DNA from: Pristionchus mayeri
Lineage: Eukaryota; Nematoda; Chromadorea; Rhabditida; Neodiplogasteridae
Direction of reading: 5' to 3'
DNA: 64,000 nucleotides
Assembly (NCBI GenBank): GCA_036245805.1
Contig: BTRK01000006.1
Coordinates: 9,952,365 to 10,016,364 of the forward strand
How positions within the stretch are numbered: position 1 is the first letter of the stretch; each line of letters starts with the position of its first letter. This document shows, piece after piece, positions 59,629 to 64,000 of this stretch. The notes under the pieces are model-generated. The model had not been told where the DNA came from. It saw only the letters and a list, made by a program, of their open reading frames with translations, and made no database searches. The position numbers and the translations under genes are program-made.

Positions 59629-59812
59629 TATATCAGGCCTCTCACGAGAGAATCGGGACAACGAGTTGACATTCAAAATTTAAATATTCGAGTTTTCACG
59701 TTTTTTAGTACGGGGTATGCCCGTAGAATGTATTTCAATGTTGTTTTTATCAAATTGTCTGTCGCAGCTGCAGCAGGCTGCTGCAAAGTTGAGACGTAGG
59801 GCATTACATACT

Positions 59813-60324
59813 AGGGTTGCACGAACGAGATCGGGATCGGGATATCCGCACCCTCTTCCCATCCTCTCTCACTCTCTCCCCCCAAATTCGTGCGCGCGAT
59901 CCTAATCTGCCAGTGGGCACGAAAATCCCGACATTGAACGAAATTTTCGCGCCTCTCTCCCTCCCTTCCCTCGGACTGATCGGAAGTGATAGAGCGCTCT
60001 CCAACGCGGGCGAGTCATGGGAAGGGAAGGGGAAAATGAGCGCAAAAAATTCGTACTATGTCGGGATTTTCGTGCCCACTGGCTCCTTTCCCCGAAATTT
60101 CGTGGGGGAAGAGGGGTGCGGCCTCTTTAAAGAGTTGAGGGGAGAGGGAGATGGGAAGGGGTGCCAGAGGGGACGAAATTGCCGATCCCGATCAGGGGTG
60201 TGCAAACAATTTCCCGCACTCCTCATTTCCCATGCTCTCTCGTCGCTCTGCCCGGCGAGAGAGCACGGGAAATGAGGAGTGCGGGAAACTTTTTGCACAC
60301 CCCTGATCCCGATCGTGCAACCCT
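59813..60324. mobile_element. Foldback/TIR element with AGGGTTGCACGA ends
   Basis: About 510 bp. Ends AGGGTTGCACGAACGAGATC and complement; a second inner inverted pair contains GGGCACGAAAATCCCGACAT. Long overlapping frames here (for example 59817-60275) are by-products of GC-rich inverted DNA. Confidence 0.6.
60194..60304. repeat. 111-bp hairpin inside the foldback element
   Basis: GGGGTGTGCAAACAATTTCC at the left and a near-perfect complement at the right, with CTCTCTCGTCGC near the loop. It probably represents a separate MITE inserted near the right terminus. Confidence 0.6.
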
Positions 60325-60399
60325 ATTACATACTGAGGGTTTCACCAACAAATGTACTAATTTTTCTTCTCAAAAGTGTTTCTATGATCAAATGAACTA

Positions 60400-61641
60400 T
60401 TGGGGTGTCCGGAAAGTTCGTATAATGCTTCGGAAAAAAGTCAGTTCGCGATCAAATGCAGTGATTGCGCAATCTGTTTGTCAACAATGTATTGCATTAT
60501 TCTGACTTTGAGTAGTGAGAGGATTTAATCAGTCTCCTAGTTGCTACATTGATTCTTGTGATGGACTCCCATCTCTACCTCCGAGCAGTTTTACTTCATT
60601 ACTACCGTCTTGGCCGATCCGTGAAGGAGGCCCACTCTGCCCTGGCCCAGTCGGAAGGAGCTGACGCCCCCTCCATACCCTTCTGCTATAAGTGGTTCTC
60701 CCGCTTCAAGAAAGGGGAGTTTGGTCTCGATGATCAACCCCGCTCTGGACGCCCTCCCTCCCTCGATCAGCCTCTCGTTCTCCGCACACTGAAGCGCAAG
60801 CCCATGGCCAGTGGGCGTGAGTTGAAGAAGGATACTGGTACTCCCAGATCAACGGTGTCCGATATCCTCCATCGATCTGGGAAGAAGCCGAAACTCCCAC
60901 AAGTGATTCCCCATGACCTCTCCCCCGAACAGCTGAAAAATCGTGTTCAAGTCTGTCGGGAATTACTCCATCGTAGATCCAATCTTCGATAGGTCAATTC
61001 CATCATCGCTACAGATGAGAAGTGGATCACGTGCGATAACCCTGTGAGGAGACAGCAATGGGTGGATGCAGATGAGAAGCCCACGCCCATCCCGAAGAAG
61101 GAAGAGCACGGAAAGAAGGAACTCATCTGCTTCTTCTTCTCAGTGCTCGGTCCCATCTACTGGGAGATCCTCGCCCCTGGCACCAGCATCAATGCCGACC
61201 TCTTCTCTGAACAACTGGAAGATGTCGCGATCAGAGTCCCTCCCAGACTCCTGAACCAGGGCAAAATTCTTCTTCTGATGGACAATGCTCGCACACATCG
61301 AGCGAAGATGACCCAGAAGAAAATGGACGAGCTGAAGATCGAGAGGATTCCCCGTCCACCGTATTCCCCGGATCTCTCCCCATGCGACTACCACTGCTTC
61401 CGCTCTCTATCTGACTTCTGCAAAGGAAAGAAGTTTAAGAATCGAGATGAAGTTGTGAGGGCTTTCGTGAACTGGGCGGTCTCGAAGAAACCCGCATTCT
61501 GGAAGAGAGGAATCGAGACCCTGCCCAATCGCTGGAGGGAGGTAGTGAGAAAGAAGGGGGCATACATTGGTCACTGAGAATTGTAAAGCATTGAATAAAA
61601 AATAAAAACAAAAAATTATACGAACTTTCTGGACACCCCAA
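60400..61641 (+). mobile_element. Mariner element, second family, near-complete copy
   Basis: TA-flanked, 1242 bp, ends TTGGGGTGTCCGGAAAGTTC and near complement. It contains an almost intact transposase. It is the sister of the copy at 52396-53509, 8 kb away, differing at few positions apart from the deletion. Confidence 0.9.
60561..61577 (+). pseudogene. Mariner transposase (DD34D) with a single nonsense codon
   Basis: The 339-codon frame from ATG 60561 is open except for TAG at 60990-60992, where the sister copy has TGG (Trp). Order of features: N-terminal helix-turn-helix, WFSRFKKGEFGLDD linker, Asp 1 in TDEKW (61014), Asp 2 in LMDNAR (61281), Asp 3 in SPDLSPCDYHC (61386), 34 residues apart. 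Ends with a GAYIGH C-terminus. Only one G-to-A change separates it from an open frame. Confidence 0.88.
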
Positions 61642-61896
61642 TATTTTGGCACGAATTATTCATTATTCACTTTTATGATCCTTGCAGCAGGTCATCATCT
61701 GATTTTTTTTGAGGCGCCATTCTAATATGGATTTTTTCCCAAGAGAAATAAATTTTAATCAGGATTGTAGAGCTTGAAAAATTCTGGTCATACTATGATT
61801 TTGTCGATTTTATCTCTGTTGTCCTGGTACTTTCCCAGACTGTCAAAACCTTCGTAACGGGCTGCACGGCTCACCATCAGTAAACCTAGACTACCG

Positions 61897-62334
61897 CAGG
61901 CGTAGATTCGAACCCCAGCAGCGGAAAAGACTTGTTTTGAAATATTTTAAAGAAGGAGTAACGCGAAAAATTAGTTCAATTAGACATTATGTGTATGTAA
62001 TAGAAGCCGGAAGCCCGATAATTAATCACTTTATCCGAAGTTTCACAGACAGCTCTGAGGCTATTTACAAACGCTCAAAGTTCATTGACAGCGCAGGGAT
62101 GTGGCTATTTCGTTTATGTTTCACTTTCTCTACATAACTTTCGCCTCGTTCTTGGGGTAATTTTTCTACAGTTTCCCATCGCGAGCGCAATATCTTCGTG
62201 GTGGGACTCCCTAGCATCCATTCGTGTTACCCCTTCTTTAAGCAGAAGTGTGCCATCGGTTATATTTTTGCATTTTCGATGTAATAACATGCAAAACAAG
62301 TCTTTTCCGCTGCTGGGGATCGAACCTACGCCTG
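61897..62334. mobile_element. TIR element whose ends contain a tRNA B-box
   Basis: 42-bp termini: CAGGCGTAGATTCGAACCCC on the left, and on the right (read inward) CAGGCGTAGGTTCGATCCCC. GGTTCGATCCC is a canonical pol III B box. About 440 bp, no coding motif. Function of the B box in the TIR is unknown. Confidence 0.6.
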
Positions 62335-62659
62335 AAAAAAAATACATTTATGGGTGAAACCCTCCATAACCCGTGATGTGATTCTCAACTTTGCAGTAGC
62401 TTGCAGCATCTGCAGCGAATGATAAAAATCTGAAACTTCGGTTTTAGTCTAGTCTAGGCAAGTAATGAATGGAACCATAAAAACTAAGATTTTCGAAAAT
62501 TTGAAGGTCAACTGAAAATTCAGTTTTTGTGTTAGAAGAAAGACTTGGAGATGAGAGTGGACTCTGCCACGCTAATGAGCTCCCCACCCTCTGACACGCT
62601 GTGTAGTTAATTTTTTAAGATTTTTGTTGTTTTTAAGTTGATGCCCAGCCGTCAACTAC

Positions 62660-62820
62660 CGGTTTGGAAAGTGATCCACGGAAAATGTGGTGGGGATGAA
62701 ACTCATTCATTCAGTGAAACTAAGTTCTCTTCTCCGGAAAAAATAGCAGTTTGGCTGCAATTGGATGAGTTTCAGCATCACTACATTTTCCGTCGATCAG
62801 TAATCAACTCAGTGGTCGGC
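62660..62820. repeat. MITE with GATCCACGGAAAATGT ends
   Basis: GTGATCCACGGAAAATGTGG and complement at the other end with GATGAAACTCATT/GATGAGTTTCA words inside. Related copies lie at 55201-55340 (intron 16 of GGT copy B) and 63280-63600, with a half copy near 33790. Confidence 0.5.
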
Positions 62821-62914
62821 CTCTTCGCTTTTTTTGCAAAACAACTCTAAAGATATCATAATGGGAAGAACATTCATGATTGCTCATAATTTCTAATTCA
62901 ATTCAGGAAATAAA

Positions 62915-62984
62915 TCATTTGCGGCGAAGAAAAAAATCCGACGGGTAGTTGACCAAGGAGGTATACAACGCCGATGGATTCGTG
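62915..62984 (+). pseudogene. GGT exon 17 fossil
   Basis: ATTTGCGGCGAAGAAAAAAA, then GACCAAGGAGGTATACAACG and GGATTCGTG before a GTGAGA donor, match exon 55598-55666. Substitutions (a TAG among them) show it is not functional. As in the gene, a GATCCACGG-type MITE precedes it. Confidence 0.65.
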
Positions 62985-63037
62985 GTGAGAGGAGATACAC
63001 CCACATGCTCGCCCGAGCCCAAAATACCACCTGATCG

Positions 63038-63077
63038 TATAAGTATAAGTATAAATATAAGTATAAGTATAAGTATA
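63038..63077 (+). repeat. TATAAG microsatellite
   Basis: Six to seven units of TATAAG with one TATAAA variant. Confidence 0.85.
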
Positions 63078-63340
63078 CTCACGTAGATAACCCCGAAGTA
63101 AATTGTGTGTAGACAATTTGCAAATAGTTGCAAAGAATCTCTGCAAATTGGTTACCTGATCGCTAAATTTATTGTTGTTTATATGTGTTGTATTGGATCA
63201 ACCAACAGCTTCAGCTTGGCCAAGCTTGGGGGCTAGTAAATGAACTCTCAAAAAAAAACCTCCTGTCACTGGTACGAGAAGTCAGACACAGATAATGTAA
63301 TGAAGATGAAAATCATCACGGATGTCCTAACTGCCTGCAG

Positions 63341-63393
63341 AAATGGAAATGGACGATAAGGGCAGAGTGCGGACTAACCCAGCGACTGAAAAG
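63341..63393 (+). pseudogene. GGT exon 16 fossil (truncated)
   Basis: GGAAATGGACGATAAGGGCA through AACCCAGCGACTGAAAAG matches the 3' two thirds of exon 54997-55075 and is preceded by a CTGCAG acceptor; the donor is lost (AT for GT). It lies 3' of the exon 17 fossil, so exon order is reversed and two separate duplication events or a rearrangement are implied. Confidence 0.6.
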
Positions 63394-64000
63394 ATTCACT
63401 GCTGAAAAGAGTAATTATAAAACTGTGTGTGCAAAATTTTTCAATCACTCGTTGCGTCCTTTGTGTGCATCTCAATTATTGCAATAACGTGAGGCAGCAA
63501 ATTATAATGCCAATAGCCATGGAAATGCAATGAAAATTATTTCGAATAATCATTCATTCTGATGAGTTTCAGTCCCACTACATCATCGTGGATCACTTCC
63601 CTAACCAGTAGGCGAGGACCTGGCATTGATAAAACAAATAATAATCTGTTTGACGTTCTCCACTATTATATCACTGATGTCGTGAAAACGATTAATTGTT
63701 GTAGATAGATTATTAACCGGTAGAACATTCTATAATTTGTAAATTATGAAAAAGAGGAAAACTAAATATAGAAGAAATTGCTTTACATGGGCTTGCTGAT
63801 AAGATACATTATTTATTTTTTCCTTTCTGGAGCACGCGTTGACACTAATTAGAAACGAGCTACACGGAGAATTTACTGAGGATCAGGGTTTCCCTTTTCA
63901 AGTTTGGGTCATTTTCGAGTTATTTTAAGTTCGCTAAATAGCTGGTAGATATATGAGTTGTATAGCTCACCTGAAACATACCCGAAAATGAACCAAAATG
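63394..64000 (+). other. Right edge, no gene recognised
   Basis: Apart from the end of a GATCCACGG-type MITE near 63555-63600, I see no exon, RNA gene or repeat that I can support. Confidence 0.4.

Noticed and set aside
59817..60275. 152-codon plus-strand frame
   Set aside because: Composition is driven by GC-rich inverted repeats; several frames on both strands are open over the same bases.

Overview
The window looks like nuclear DNA of a nematode. I see many small exons (35-125 nt) split by short GT-AG introns with TTTTCAG-type acceptors, likely spliced-leader acceptors placed directly before start codons, and several mariner elements. Two short intronic words (GATCTTTGATC and TACSGTA) recur throughout. 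The overall style recalls diplogastrid worms such as Pristionchus, but that is only an impression. Almost all long open frames are chance; the real genes had to be assembled exon by exon from protein homology and splice phase.

Layout. (1) 411-3422, plus strand: a complete 10-exon, 259-residue trypsin-fold protein whose catalytic His and Ser are replaced, so a serine-protease homologue. (2) 3.4-13.6 kb: repeat country, dominated by a 5.9 kb inverted repeat (6980-12915) whose arms carry fossil exons of the two gene families found further on. (3) 13594-21209, plus: an ABCB6/HMT-1-type half ABC transporter readable across 20 exons but dead. It has two in-frame stops, a destroyed acceptor, a destroyed donor and no 5' end. 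(4) 22288-44207, minus: a gamma-glutamyltranspeptidase (GGT) gene of 26 exons with a type II membrane anchor, a Pro-rich and His-rich stalk and the catalytic Thr. Its introns are swollen by large palindromes, TIR elements and a nested mariner. (5) 44.2-47.3 kb: divergent intergenic region with degenerate tandem repeats. (6) 48675-58133, plus: a second GGT gene, head to head with the first and sharing its intron positions, including a tRNA-Lys(CUU) in the same intron. (7) 58.2-64 kb: mariners, TIR elements and fragments of GGT exons 16 and 17.

How the genes may work together (inference): HMT-1-type transporters handle glutathione- or phytochelatin-linked metals, and GGT cleaves gamma-glutamyl bonds of glutathione. 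A convergent ABC/GGT pair, a duplicated GGT and fossil ABC+GGT exons in the same order suggest this thiol/metal locus has been repeatedly duplicated, inverted and eroded. Two tandem signal-peptide exons inside the minus-strand GGT gene are in the right phase to serve as alternative first exons giving a secreted enzyme, or they may be small nested genes. That is the most interesting regulatory possibility here.

Caveat: each GGT copy shows one single-base indel relative to the other, so either both copies are decaying or the sequence has errors. Exon boundaries were set by eye.
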